A stretch of DNA of 64,000 bases, taken from assembly GCF_020410765.1 (NCBI RefSeq), contig NZ_CP084541.1, positions 3,414,501-3,478,500 on the forward strand. Reading direction: 5' to 3'. Made by a program: the position numbers and the translations under genes. The number at the start of each line of letters is the position of its first letter. The stretch's first letter is position 1. This DNA is from Streptomyces marincola (GTDB lineage Bacteria; Actinomycetota; Actinomycetes; Streptomycetales; Streptomycetaceae). The notes beneath the pieces are model-generated. The model worked only from the letters and a program-made list of their open reading frames with translations. It was not told the DNA's origin and made no database searches. This document shows positions 45,321 to 55,300 of this stretch, in pieces.

Positions 45321-47077
45321 GCGGCGCCCGCGCGGGCACGGGCTCGCGCGCCGGGCCGGCGCGTTCGCCTGAGTCCTCGCCCGGCTTTCCGCCTGAGGAG
45401 GGAGCGGCCGGCGGCGCGGTCGTTCCCGCGCCGCGCGGCAGGGAGCGGTTCGTCGCGCGCGCGGCCACCGCGACCGCCGTGCTCACCGGTCTCGGTGCCG
45501 CGGCCGGCCTGCTGCGCGACCAGATCGTCGCGTCGCTGTTCGGCGCGGACGGGGCGACCGACGCGTTCCTCGTCTCCTGGACGCTGCCCGAGGTGGCCGC
45601 GACGCTCCTCATCGACGAGGCGATGGCGCTGGTGCTCGTGCCGGCGTTCAGCCTGGCGCTGGCGCGCGGCGGGCGCCGGGGGGTGCGCGACCTGCTGCGC
45701 GCCACGTTCCCGCGCCTGCTGCTCGTGCTGGCGTGCGCCGCCGCCGTGGTCGCCGCCGCCGCGCCGCTCGTGGTCGGGGCGCTGGCGCCCGGCCTGCCGG
45801 AGCCCGGGCTCGCGGTGGACTGCACGCGCCTGACCGCAGTGACTCTTCTCACGTTCGGCGCGGCCGGCTACGCGAGCGCGGTCCTGCGCGCGCACCGCTG
45901 CTTCCTGCCGCCGGCCGCCGTGTACCTCGCCTGCAACGCCGGCATCGTCGGCACCGCGCTCGCCCTGCACGGCCCGTGGGGCGTGCGGGCCGCGGCGGCC
46001 GGGGTCGCGGTCGGCGGGCTGCTGATGGTGCTCGTGCAACTGCCGTCCGTGCTGCGCCGCACGCGGCGCCCCGCGGGCCCGGCGCCCGCGCCGCGCGGGC
46101 CCGCGCGGCGCGGGCGCGCGCTGCTCGCGGTGGCCGGGCCCGTGGCGCTGTTCGCGCTGGCCCGGCAGGCACAGGTGCTCGTCGAGCGCTTCCTCGCCTC
46201 AGGGCTGCCGCCCGGCGCGATCTCCTGCCTGAACTACGCGCAGAAGGTCGCCCAGATGCCGATGGTGCTGGCGCTGATGATCTGCACGGTCACCCTGCCG
46301 CTGGTGGCCCGCGCGCTCGCGGACGGCGATCTCGAACGGGCCAGGCGGCGGGTCGAGCGCGACCTGGTGGCCGCCGGGGTCGTGGTCCTGCTCGGCGCCG
46401 CGTACGTCGTGGCCTACGCGCCGCAGATCATCCACCTGCTGTTCCAGCGCGGCGCGTTCGACGCCGGGGCGACGGCCGCCACGGCCGCCGTCATGCGCGT
46501 CTACGCCCTCGGGCTGCTGGGCCACGCGCTGGTGGGCGCGCTGGTACGGCCGTTCTTCGCGTCGGGGCGGCCCGTGTGGTTCCCCGTCGCCGCCATGCTG
46601 CCAGGACTGCTCGTCACCGTGGCCGGCGGCCTCGCGGCCGTGGGGCCGTTCGGCGCGCCCGGCATCGCGGCGGCGAACGCGGCCGGCATCACCCTGACCG
46701 CGTTCCTGCTGCTGCGCGGCCTGGCCGCCAGGGCCGTTCCCGTCGACACCGGGCGGCTGCTCGGCCGCTTCGCCCGGCTCGCCGGGGCCGCCGCGCTCGC
46801 GGCGGCGGCCGGCTGGGCGACGGCGCCCTCGGGCGCCTCGCCGCTGCCCGCGCTCGCGCTCGGCTGCGCGGTGGTGCCCGCCGTGTTCGCCGCGGGCCTG
46901 CGCCTGTCAGGCGTGCCCGTCGCGCCGCCCGTCGCCTCCCTCCTCACCCGCGTCCGCACCCCAGAACGGAGGTCTCGCCATGTCCGTGGAGAAGCCCGTG
47001 GAAAGGCCCGTGAAGAAGCCCGTGAAACGGCCCGTGGAAAGGTCGGTGGAAAGCCCGGGGAAACCGGGGCCGGCTGA
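45317..47077 (+). CDS. MurJ/Wzx-like lipid-linked oligosaccharide flippase
   Basis: A 586-residue polytopic protein of the MurJ (MviN) branch of the MOP exporter family, with about 14 helices. Family features: LGAAAGLLRDQIVASLFGADGATDAFLVSWTLPE, LNYAQKVAQMPMVLALMICTVTLPLVARALADGD, LLFQRGAFDAGAT, VRPFFASGRPVWFP. In this cluster it should flip undecaprenyl-linked oligosaccharide rather than lipid II, since streptomycetes keep their MurJ near sigM. GTG start in a GTGA overlap, GGGAGG in front. The last 33 codons overlap the deacetylase gene in another frame and read a 12 bp repeat, so the tail may be dispensable. Confidence 0.87.
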   Translation: MSGARAGTGSRAGPARSPESSPGFPPEEGAAGGAVVPAPRGRERFVARAATATAVLTGLGAAAGLLRDQIVASLFGADGATDAFLVSWTLPEVAATLLIDEAMALVLVPAFSLALARGGRRGVRDLLRATFPRLLLVLACAAAVVAAAAPLVVGALAPGLPEPGLAVDCTRLTAVTLLTFGAAGYASAVLRAHRCFLPPAAVYLACNAGIVGTALALHGPWGVRAAAAGVAVGGLLMVLVQLPSVLRRTRRPAGPAPAPRGPARRGRALLAVAGPVALFALARQAQVLVERFLASGLPPGAISCLNYAQKVAQMPMVLALMICTVTLPLVARALADGDLERARRRVERDLVAAGVVVLLGAAYVVAYAPQIIHLLFQRGAFDAGATAATAAVMRVYALGLLGHALVGALVRPFFASGRPVWFPVAAMLPGLLVTVAGGLAAVGPFGAPGIAAANAAGITLTAFLLLRGLAARAVPVDTGRLLGRFARLAGAAALAAAAGWATAPSGASPLPALALGCAVVPAVFAAGLRLSGVPVAPPVASLLTRVRTPERRSRHVRGEARGKAREEARETARGKVGGKPGETGAG

Positions 47078-47900
47078 AACGCCCGACGGGCAGCCGCCGG
47101 AGCCGGCGTCCGCGCGGTCCGCGGGCAGGACCGGCCGGCGCGCCGCCGCTCCCCCGCCGCTGTGGCTGCTGATGTACCACTCGATCGCCTACACGGCGTA
47201 CGACCCCTACAAGATCACCGTCAGCCCCGACCGGCTGCACAGCCAGCTCACGTGGCTGCGGCGGCGCGGCCTGCGCGGCGTGTCCGTCGGCGAACTCCTG
47301 CGGGCCCGCGCCGCAGGCCGCGCCGAACGCCTGGTCGGCCTCACCTTCGACGACGGGTACCGCGACTTCCTCGACACCGCGCTGCCGCTGCTGCGCGCGC
47401 ACGGCTGCACGGCGACCGTCTTCGTGCTCCCCGGGCGGCTGCACGGCAGCAACGCGTGGGACCCGGATGGGCCTCGCAAACGTTTGCTGAACGCCGATGG
47501 CATCAAGGAGGTCGCCGCGGCTGGCATGGAGATCGGCTCGCACGGCATGACGCACGTGACGCTGCGCGGCGCCGACGACGAGGTGCTCGACCACGAGGTC
47601 GCGAACAGCCGGCGGCGGCTGACCGACCTCACCGGCGTTCCGGTGCAAGGGTTCTGCTACCCGTACGGCCAGCTGGACCGGCGTGCCGTGGCCGCCGTCG
47701 AGGCGGCGGGCTACGGCTACGCCTGCGCGATCAGCCCGGGGCGCGCGACCGGGCAGTTCGCGCTGCCGCGTATTCACGTCGGCGAACACGATGGGCCGCT
47801 GCGGCTGCGTCTGAAGCGCGCGCTGCACCCCGTGCGCCGCCGCCGGGTGCCGCCGCTGCCCGCGCCGGCGGCGCCGGCCGAGCCGCTGGAGGCGAGGTGA
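46980..47900 (+). CDS. polysaccharide deacetylase (NodB domain)
   Basis: A 306-residue carbohydrate esterase family 4 protein. After a 65-residue Lys/Arg/Pro/Val-rich head (12 bp repeats) comes the NodB domain: LLMYHSIAY, motif 1 VGLTFDDGYRDFLDTALPLL, motif 2 EIGSHGMTHVTLRG (His pair), motif 3 VQGFCYPYGQLDRRAV and a late ALPRIHV. It removes acetyl groups from N-acetylated sugars. No signal peptide or membrane helix is visible, so it would act inside the cell or depend on an unusual export. ATG follows ACGGAGGT, a strong site; the start lies 98 bp inside the flippase gene. Confidence 0.88.
   Translation: MSVEKPVERPVKKPVKRPVERSVESPGKPGPAETPDGQPPEPASARSAGRTGRRAAAPPPLWLLMYHSIAYTAYDPYKITVSPDRLHSQLTWLRRRGLRGVSVGELLRARAAGRAERLVGLTFDDGYRDFLDTALPLLRAHGCTATVFVLPGRLHGSNAWDPDGPRKRLLNADGIKEVAAAGMEIGSHGMTHVTLRGADDEVLDHEVANSRRRLTDLTGVPVQGFCYPYGQLDRRAVAAVEAAGYGYACAISPGRATGQFALPRIHVGEHDGPLRLRLKRALHPVRRRRVPPLPAPAAPAEPLEAR
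46986..47057 (+). repeat. six 12 bp tandem repeats in a two-frame coding overlap
   Basis: Six units of the type GTGGAAAAGCCC run from 46986 to 47057. They encode V-E-K-P-like tetrapeptides in the deacetylase and basic RGEARGK-like sequence in the flippase tail. Neither frame acquires a stop because the unit length is a multiple of three. Confidence 0.88.
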
Positions 47901-49171
47901 CCGCGCGGTACGCCCCGGCGGCTGGCCCGCCGCGCGCGCTGCACGTCATCACCGGGCTCGGCACGGGAGGCGCGGAACGCCAGCTGCGCGCGCTGCTGCG
48001 CCGCCTCCCGGTGGCCTGCGACGTGGTCACGCTCACCCACCCGGGCGTCGTCGCGCGAGAGTTGCGCGCCGACGGGGTGCGCGTGGCGCACCTGGGGATG
48101 GAGGGCAACGGCGACACGGGCGCCGCGCTGCGTCTTGCGCGGCTGATCCGGCGGGGGCGCTACGACCTGGTGCACACCCACCTGTACCGCGCGTGCGTGT
48201 ACGGGCGGGTCGCGGCGCGGCTGGCCGGCGTGCGGGCCGTGGTGGCCACCGAGCACTCGCTGGGGCAGGACCGCATCGAGGGCCGGGCGTTGAACCCGGC
48301 GAACCGGGCGCTGTACCTGGCGACGGAACGGCTCGGCGCGGCGACCGTCGCGGTGTCGGGCGCGGTGGCGGGGCGGCTGCGGGCCTGGGGGGTGCCGGAG
48401 CGGCGGATCCACGTGGTGCCGAACGGCATCGAGCCGGCCCGCTTCCGTTTCGACGCCGCCGCGCGCCGTGCCGTGCGCGGCCGACTCGGGCTGCCGGGGC
48501 ACGCCGTGGTGGTGGGCGGCGTCGGCCGGCTGGTGCCGGGCAAGCGGTTCGACGTGCTGCTGCGGGCGCTGGCCCGGCTGCCGGAGCACGTGTGGCTGGT
48601 CCTGGCCGGGGCGGGTCCTGAACGCGCCTCGCTCGACGCGCTCGCGGTGCGCCTCGGCGTGGCGCGGCGCGTGGTGTTCGCGGGGGACGTGGGCGATGTG
48701 GCGGGGGTGCTGTCCGCGATGGACGTGTTCGTGTCGCCTTCGGTCGAGGAGACGTTCGGCCTCGCCGTGGTGGAGGCGCTGGCGTCGGGGCTTCCCGTGC
48801 TGCACGTGACGTGCCCGGCCGTGGACGAACTGCCGCGCGGCGAGGCGCCGGGCGCCCGGCGGACCGGTGCCTCGCCGGGCGAACTCGCGGGCGCGCTCGG
48901 GGCCGAACTCGCCCTCGGCGTGCGGCGGCTGCCGGTGCCGCGCGCGGTGGAGCGCTACGGCATGGGGCAGGCGGCCGACCGGCTGCTCGGCGTGTACCGG
49001 GCCGTGCGGCGCGAGGCCGGGACCGCCGGGTGGCCCGGATCGTGCGGGGGGACGGGGGCGTCGGGGGCGTTCGAAACGTTCGGTCGGGTCGGGCCGGTGG
49101 CGGTTCCGGGCGGCGGGGCGGCCGAGTGGACCGGGGAAGCCGAGTGGACCAGGGAAGGAGTGAGCGGGTGA
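47897..49171 (+). CDS. GT4 family glycosyltransferase (second in the cluster)
   Basis: A 424-residue GT-B glycosyltransferase. Motifs: LHVITGLGTGGAERQLRALLRRLP (acceptor-side glycine loop), HTHLYRACVYGRVAARL, VVPNGIEPARF, VGGVGRLVPGKRFDVLLRAL, LVLAGAGPERASLDAL, and SPSVEETFGLAVVEALASGLPVL (EX7E, nucleotide-sugar contact). The C-terminal 50 residues are Gly/Trp/Glu-rich and repeated (GAAEWTGEAEWTREG). GTG start overlaps the deacetylase stop (GTGA). Sugar specificity cannot be inferred. With the first GT4 it would complete a short repeat unit. Confidence 0.87.
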   Translation: MTARYAPAAGPPRALHVITGLGTGGAERQLRALLRRLPVACDVVTLTHPGVVARELRADGVRVAHLGMEGNGDTGAALRLARLIRRGRYDLVHTHLYRACVYGRVAARLAGVRAVVATEHSLGQDRIEGRALNPANRALYLATERLGAATVAVSGAVAGRLRAWGVPERRIHVVPNGIEPARFRFDAAARRAVRGRLGLPGHAVVVGGVGRLVPGKRFDVLLRALARLPEHVWLVLAGAGPERASLDALAVRLGVARRVVFAGDVGDVAGVLSAMDVFVSPSVEETFGLAVVEALASGLPVLHVTCPAVDELPRGEAPGARRTGASPGELAGALGAELALGVRRLPVPRAVERYGMGQAADRLLGVYRAVRREAGTAGWPGSCGGTGASGAFETFGRVGPVAVPGGGAAEWTGEAEWTREGVSG

Positions 49172-49908
49172 TGGGGCGACTGCGCGCCTGGGCGGCCGGG
49201 CTGCCCGGCTGGTGGCCCGCGGTGCTCGGCCTGCTGCTCGGGCTGCTCGCGGGCGCGGGGCACGCGCTGTGGGCGGACCGCGAGTACGCGGCCGAGGCGT
49301 CGGTGGTCGTGACCGCAGAAGACCCGGCGGAGGCGGTCGGCTTCGCCCAGTCCTACGGGCGGCTCGCGACCGGTGACGCGGTGCTGCGCACCGCGCAGAC
49401 GGACGCGGGGGTTACGGCGGGAACGCTGCGCACCCGGGTGCGCGCCGGTACGTCGCCCGACGCGCCGGTCATCGGGATCACCGGGACCGGGCCGCGCCCG
49501 CAGGACGCGGCCAGGGCGGCGGGCGCGGTGGCGCGCGCCCTGGTCGCGCACACCGAGGCGGCGGGCGAGGCCACCGGGGTGCGGGTGGTGCCGCTGACCG
49601 AGGCGGCGCTGCCCACGGCGGCGGCGTCGCCGGTGCCGTGGCTCTCGGTGGCGCTCGGCGGCTGCGCGGGCGCGGTGGCCGGCGGCGCGGCGGTCCTGGC
49701 GCGCGGCGGGGGGCCGCGGCCGATCCGGCCGCGCCTGGGGCGCGGTGCGTTCGGGCGCGGCGGACCCGTGCTGGTCACGCCCGTGCTCGGCACGGTGGTT
49801 CCCTCGGCGGTGGCCGGCCCCGGGTCGGTGCCGGTCGGGGAACTGACCGGGGCCCCGGCCGCGGGTGCCTCGGCCGCCGGGACGGGCCGCGGGGCCGCGC
49901 CGGGGTGA
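49168..49908 (+). CDS. Wzz-like chain-length determinant / polysaccharide co-polymerase
   Basis: A 246-residue membrane protein with the layout of Wzz/KpsE co-polymerases. Helix 1 is near residues 15-33 (WWPAVLGLLLGLLAGAGHAL), then an extracytoplasmic domain (EYAAEASVVVTAEDPAEAVGFAQSYGRLATG ... VIGITGTGPRPQDAARAAGAVARALVAHTE), helix 2 near 155-175 (LSVALGGCAGAVAGGAAVLA), then a Pro/Gly-rich cytoplasmic tail. No tyrosine-kinase domain follows. GTG 49168 is spaced 7 bp from AAGGAG; ATG 49171 is the alternative. It is the last gene of the operon and should set the modal length of the polymer. Confidence 0.75.
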   Translation: MMGRLRAWAAGLPGWWPAVLGLLLGLLAGAGHALWADREYAAEASVVVTAEDPAEAVGFAQSYGRLATGDAVLRTAQTDAGVTAGTLRTRVRAGTSPDAPVIGITGTGPRPQDAARAAGAVARALVAHTEAAGEATGVRVVPLTEAALPTAAASPVPWLSVALGGCAGAVAGGAAVLARGGGPRPIRPRLGRGAFGRGGPVLVTPVLGTVVPSAVAGPGSVPVGELTGAPAAGASAAGTGRGAAPG

Positions 49909-49934
49909 GCCCGGGGGCGGGTGCGCGGCAGTGG

Positions 49935-50684
49935 TCAGTGGCCGCGTTCCGCCCCGCCGTTGACCTGGATCGTCTGGGCGGTGATGTGACCGGCCGCGTG
50001 GGAGGCGAGCCAGTGCAGCGTCTCGGCGACGTCCCCTGGGGCGCCGGCGCGGCCGGTCATGGTCTCGTCGATCCGGGCCGCGCGGCGTTCGGGCGTCATG
50101 TTCGCGCCGAAGAACTCCGTGTCGTCGACGTAGCCGGGCGCCACCAGGTTCACGGTGACGCCCCGGGGGCCGAGGGCGGCGGCGAGGGCGTAGGCGTACG
50201 GGTGCAGCGCGGCCTTGCTCGCGGCGTAGGCGGGGGAGCCCGAGCCGCGGTAGGCGGCGATGGAGCTGAGGAAGAGGACCCGGCCGCCCGGCGAGGCGAG
50301 CCGGTCGCGCAGGGCCTCGGTGAGCAGGACGGCGGACAGGGTGTTGGTGCGGAAGTTCAGGGCCCAGTCGTGGGCGGTCGCGGCGAGCCTGTCCTCCGTG
50401 GCGGGGCGGGGTTCGAGTCCGCCGTTGCCGCCCGCGCCGTGCACCAGGACGTCGACCGTGCCGAAGCGGTCGGCGATGGCGGTGGCGGCGCGGGCGACCT
50501 CGGCCGCGTCCGTCAGGTCGGCGGGGAGCGCGACCGCGTGGTCGAGGCCGGCCGCCGCGCGTTCGACGACCTCGGCGCGGCGGCCGATCAGGACGGTCGT
50601 GTCGCCGTCGCGGTCGAAGCAGCGGGCGGTCGCCAGGCCGATCCCGGTGCCCCCGCCGCTGATGATCACTGTGCGTGCCGTCAT
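49935..50684 (-). CDS. short-chain dehydrogenase/reductase
   Basis: A 249-residue classical SDR. Cofactor motif ISGGGTGIGLATARCF, then LPADLTDAAEVARAA, NTLSAVLLTEALRD, catalytic Ser in VLFLSSIAAYRG and Tyr/Lys in PAYAASKAALHPYAYAL, and VNLVAPGYVDDTEFF. It probably reduces a keto group with NADPH or NADH; the substrate is unknown. It is convergent with the polysaccharide operon (26 bp apart) and ends just before it; it is a separate transcription unit. A link to the polymer is not supported. Confidence 0.88.
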   Translation of the reverse strand: MTARTVIISGGGTGIGLATARCFDRDGDTTVLIGRRAEVVERAAAGLDHAVALPADLTDAAEVARAATAIADRFGTVDVLVHGAGGNGGLEPRPATEDRLAATAHDWALNFRTNTLSAVLLTEALRDRLASPGGRVLFLSSIAAYRGSGSPAYAASKAALHPYAYALAAALGPRGVTVNLVAPGYVDDTEFFGANMTPERRAARIDETMTGRAGAPGDVAETLHWLASHAAGHITAQTIQVNGGAERGH

Positions 50685-50742
50685 GCCGGAACGGTAACCC
50701 GCCGCCGTGTCACCGGGGGCGCGAACCGCGCCACCCGCCCGG

Positions 50743-52290
50743 TCACCTGGGCACCTGCCAGGTGACCTCGGTGCCCCGGCCGCCGAGGCCGGTGCCGGTG
50801 CCGGCCGAGCCGCCGAGCGCTTCCGCGCGGTCGGCGAGGTTGGCCAGGCCGCTGCGGCGCGTGGCGCCCGGCGGCAGGCCGACCCCGTCGTCCGCGACGG
50901 TGAGCCGCACCGCGCCGCGGCCGTCCGGCAGGTGGGCCGTGGCGTCGACGGCGACCTCGACGCGCGAGGCGTGCGCGTGGCGGGCCGCGTTGGACAGGGC
51001 TTCGCGGAGCGCGGCGAGCAGGTTGCGGGAGGCGACCTCGCCGACGGCGTTGTCCACGGGCCCGGTGAACGTGGCCGACGGGGTGAACCCCAGCGTGCGG
51101 GCGGCGGACGCGGTCTCGCGCAGCACGCGGGCGCGCAGCCCGGCGGGGGCGTCCTCGGGCGGCTGGCGCAGCGCGAAGATCGCGGTGCGGATCTCCTGGA
51201 TGGTGGCGTCGAGTTCGCGGGTCGCGGAGTCGATGCGGTCGCGCAGGTCCTGGGACGGGGTGGCGCGGCGGGCGCTCTCCAGGCTCATGCCGACGGCGAA
51301 GATGCGCTGGATCACCAGGTCGTGCAGGTCGCGGGCGATGCGGTCGCGGTCGGCGAGCACGGCGAGCAGTTCGCGGTCGCGGCGGGCCCGCGCGACGACC
51401 AGGGCGAGCGCGGCCTGCTGGGCGAACTGGGTGGCCAGGGCGCGTTCCGGCACCGAGTAGGGCGCGGCGCCCTCGGCGCGGGTCAGGGACAGCGCGCCGA
51501 GGGCCGTTCCGTCGTCGGCGAGGGGCAGCAGCATGCTCGGGCCCGGGTGCGGCACGAGGCCCGTGACGGGTTCCGTGTCGGTCGCCGGGTCGTCGATGAA
51601 GACGGGTTCGCCCGCGAGCACGCGGTGCACGGCCGGGCTGCCGGCCGGGACCGTGGCGCCGATGAGGCGGGCGGCGCCGGCCGACGACGCGGCGACCACT
51701 TCGAGGCCGCCGTCGCGGCCCGGTTCGAGCACGGCTCCGGTCGCGGCCCCGGCCAGGCGTCTGGCCTGCTCGGCGACCACGGCGAGCGCGTTGCCCGCGT
51801 CCTCGTCGTCCTCGGCGGAGAGCAGGGCCGTGGACACCTCGAAGCTGCCGTCCATCCAGCGGGCCTGCTGCCTGACCGCCTCGTGCAGGCGGGCGTTGCC
51901 GATGGCGATGCCCGCCTCGCCGGCCAGGATCGCGAGGAGTTGCCGGTCGGCGGGGGTGAACAGGCCGTCGGTCTTGTCCGCGAGCAGCAGCGCGCCGAAC
52001 CGCGCGCCGTGCACCAGGACCGGGACGCACAGGGTGCCGGGCGCGTCCGGGTGCGGCCTGCCGCCGTCGAGCAGGGTGCGGATCAGCCGTTCCGCGCCCG
52101 CGGGGTGGTCGGTGCCGTGGGTGACGAACCGGCCGATGGTCTCGCCGTCCTCGCCGAGCACGGCGAGTGCCGCGTACCGGGTGCCCGCCAGGTCGGCCGC
52201 GGTCGTGACGATGCGGTCCAGCAGGGCGCCGGGCTCGATGTCGCCGCCGATGGCCTCCATGGCCTGGAGCAGCCGGGGCATGGCCTCCAT
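50743..52290 (-). CDS. GAF-domain sensor histidine kinase (orphan, cyd operon)
   Basis: A 515-residue soluble histidine kinase. Two tandem GAF sensor domains (about 15-160 and 185-320) are followed by a HisKA_3 dimerisation domain with the phospho-accepting His in DRIARDLHDLVIQRIFAVG, and an ATPase domain with LREALSNAARHAHASRVEV and VADDGVGLPPG. The architecture is that of DevS/DosS-type oxygen or redox sensors; whether a GAF domain binds heme cannot be told. It begins 14 bp after cydCD, so it is co-transcribed with the bd oxidase. No response regulator is encoded in the window. M52290 is the first plausible start, with a weak ribosome site. Confidence 0.88.
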   Translation of the reverse strand: MEAMPRLLQAMEAIGGDIEPGALLDRIVTTAADLAGTRYAALAVLGEDGETIGRFVTHGTDHPAGAERLIRTLLDGGRPHPDAPGTLCVPVLVHGARFGALLLADKTDGLFTPADRQLLAILAGEAGIAIGNARLHEAVRQQARWMDGSFEVSTALLSAEDDEDAGNALAVVAEQARRLAGAATGAVLEPGRDGGLEVVAASSAGAARLIGATVPAGSPAVHRVLAGEPVFIDDPATDTEPVTGLVPHPGPSMLLPLADDGTALGALSLTRAEGAAPYSVPERALATQFAQQAALALVVARARRDRELLAVLADRDRIARDLHDLVIQRIFAVGMSLESARRATPSQDLRDRIDSATRELDATIQEIRTAIFALRQPPEDAPAGLRARVLRETASAARTLGFTPSATFTGPVDNAVGEVASRNLLAALREALSNAARHAHASRVEVAVDATAHLPDGRGAVRLTVADDGVGLPPGATRRSGLANLADRAEALGGSAGTGTGLGGRGTEVTWQVPR

Positions 52291-52304
52291 GCCACTGAGG
52301 GTAC

Positions 52305-55300
52305 TTAGTTCCGATTGGCGGCGAAAGTCGGCTTTGTTCCAGGCGCCGGGTGCGCCGAGCCGTTCCGGGCCGCCGGGTCCGCCCGTTCCGCCGCCCGCTG
52401 CCGCTCCCGCACGTTCTGCGCGTCCTGCGCGCGTTCGCGCGTGAGCAGGTCGCGGAACGGCCCGTCGGCCGAGGCGAGCGCGGCGTACGGGCCGCGCTGC
52501 ACCACGCGGCCGGCGTCGAGCACGATCACCTCGTCGACCGCCGCGAGGCCGGTCAGCCGGTGCGTGATCAGCAGGGTGGTGCGCCCCTCCGTGGCCGCGA
52601 GCAGGTCGGCGGTGAGCGCGTCCGCGGTGGGCAGGTCGAGGTGTTCCGCGGGCTCGTCGAGTACCAGCACGGGGAAGTCGGCCAGCAGGGCGCGGGCCAG
52701 CGCGAGGCGCTGCCGCTGCCCGCCGGAGAGGCGGGCGCCGTGCTCGCCGACGAGCGTGTCGAGGCCGTCGGGCAGGCCGCGCACCCAGTCCAGGAGCCGC
52801 GCCGCGCGCAGGGCCTCGCGCAGGGTGGCGTCGTCGGCGCCGGGGGCGGCCAGCCGCAGGTTCTCGCGCAGGGTGCTGTCGAAAAGGTGCGCGTCCTGCG
52901 CGCACAGGCCGACGTGGCGGCGGACGGTGTCGCCGTCCAGGGCCGCGGCGTCGGTGCCGCCGAGCGTGTAGGAGCCGGATTCGGCGTCGAGGAAGCGCAG
53001 CAGGCAGTGCGCGAGCGTGGTCTTGCCCGCGCCCGACGGGCCGACGACGGCGACGCGGCGGCCCGGCGTGAGGTCCAGGTCGACGCCGTCGAGCGCGGGC
53101 CGCGCCCCGCCGGGGTGGCGGGCGGTCAGCCCGCGCAGCCGCAGCGGGAACGGCGTGGCCGGGGCGGGGGCCGGGCGCTCCGGCTCCCTGACCGGCGCCG
53201 GGGCGTCGGTGATCTCCTGGATGCGGCGGGCCGCCTCGTGGGCGCGCTGCCGGTGCTGGACCGCCTGCGGCAGCCCGGCGACGGCCTCGAACGCCGCGAG
53301 GGGAACGAGCACGACCGTCGCCAGCCAGACGCCTTCGAGCCCGCCGCCGGTCACCGCGGGCACCCCCGCCCAGGCGGCGGCCGTCACGGTCAGCCCGGTG
53401 GTCAGGGTGGTCAGCGCGCCACCGAGCGCGGTGGCCGAGGCGGACCGGGCGGCGAGCGCGGTCAGTTCCGTGTCGGCGTCGCGGACGGCCGCGTGCCGGG
53501 CCGGCAGGGCGCCGGCGACGGTGAGTTCCGCGGTGCCGGTCAGCAGGTCGAGGGTGCGGACGGACAGCTCGCCGCGGGCCGGCGCGAGGCGGCGCTCGGT
53601 GCGGCGGGCGACGGCGCCGGTCAGGGCGGGCACGGCGACGCCCGCGACCAGCAGCCCGGCGGCCAGCGCGGCGCCCGCGGCCGGCAGCAGCCAGCCGGTG
53701 AACGCCACGGCCGCGGTGCCGACGGTGGCGGCGGCGGCCACCGGGAGCAGCCAGCGCAGGAAGTAGTCCTGGAGCGTGTCGACGTCCGCCACCACCCGCG
53801 AGAGCAGGTCGCCGCGGCGGGCGCGCCCGAGTCCCGCGGGAGCGAGGCGTTCGAGCCGCTGGTAGACCGTGACGCGCAGGCCGGCGAGGATGCGCAGCAC
53901 CGCGTCGTGCGACAGCAGCCGCTCGGTGTAGCGGAAGAACGCGCGGCCGATGCCGAACGCGCGGGTCGCGGTCACGGCGATCATCAGGTACATCACGGGC
54001 GGCTGTTCCCACGCGCGCGAGATCAGCCAGCCCGAGGTCGCCATCAGGCCGACGGCGCTGCCCAGCGCGAGCGCGCCGAGGACCGTGGACCACAGCAGCC
54101 GCCAGCGCCGGGTGGCTCCCTCCGCCCGGACCCGGGCCAGCGGGCCGCCCCGGCGCGCGGGCCGGGTCTCCGCGGCCCCGGGCGGGGTCTCCTCCGGTGT
54201 GCCGGGGCCGGTGGGCGTCTCGCCGGACGGCTGGGGCCGCGCGGGTCCCGTCCCGGTGGCACCGGCCGGGTCCGGCCGTTCGGGTGAGTCCGGGCCCGGG
54301 GCCGGGGCGATGCTTGGTTCCACGTGAAACATCCGGTCGGCCGCCGCGAGCAGCGCCGGCCGGTGCGTCACCAGGACCATGGTCCGGCCGGCGGCGAGGC
54401 GGCGCACGGCGGCGGCCACGGCCGCCTCGGTCGCGCCGTCGAGCGCGGCCGTCGGCTCGTCGAGCAGGACCAGCGGCCGGTCGGCCAGGAACGCCCGGGC
54501 CAGCGCCACCCGCCTGCGCTGCCCGGCGGACAGGCCGGAGCCGCCCTCGCCCAGCCGCAGTTCCGGATCGATCCCGGCGGCCTCGGCGGCCTTCAACGCG
54601 GCGGCGACCGCGGCCTCGTCGGCGTCGGGCCGCAGCAGGCGCACGTTGTCGGCGACCGTGCCGGCGAACAGGTACGGGTGCTGCGGCACCCATGCCACCT
54701 GGCGGTGCCAGTCGGCCGGGTCGACGTCGGCGAGGTCCCGGCCGTCGATCAGCACGCGGCCGGCAGTCGGCCTGACCAGGCCGAGGAGCGCGGCGATGAG
54801 CGTCGACTTGCCGCCGCCGGACGGCCCGGTCAGGGCGACCGTCTCGCCCGGCGCGATGCTGAGGCTGGTGCGGGCCAGGGCGTCGGTCTCCCGGTCCTGG
54901 TAGCGGACGACGACGTCCTCCAGCGTGATCACGGCCCGCTCGGCGCGCGGCGCCGGGGCCGTGCCGTGCGGCGGCGGCTCCTCCGCGAGCACCGAGAACA
55001 CCTCGTCCGCGGCGGACAGCCCCTCCTGCGCCGCGTGGTAGTGGGTGCCGATCTGCCGCAGCGGCAGGTACGCCTCGGGCGCGAGCAGCAGGACCACCAG
55101 GCCCGTGTACAGGTCGAGGTCGCCGTGCACGAGCCGCATGCCGATGCCGACGGCGACCAGGGCCACGGAGATGGTGGAGAGGAGTTCGAGCGCGAACGAG
55201 GACAGGAACGCGATCCGCAGCGAGCGCAGGGTGCCGCGCCGGTAGTCGTCGGTGATGCGGCGGATGTTCTCGGCCTGGGCCTTGGCCCGGCCGAAGACCT

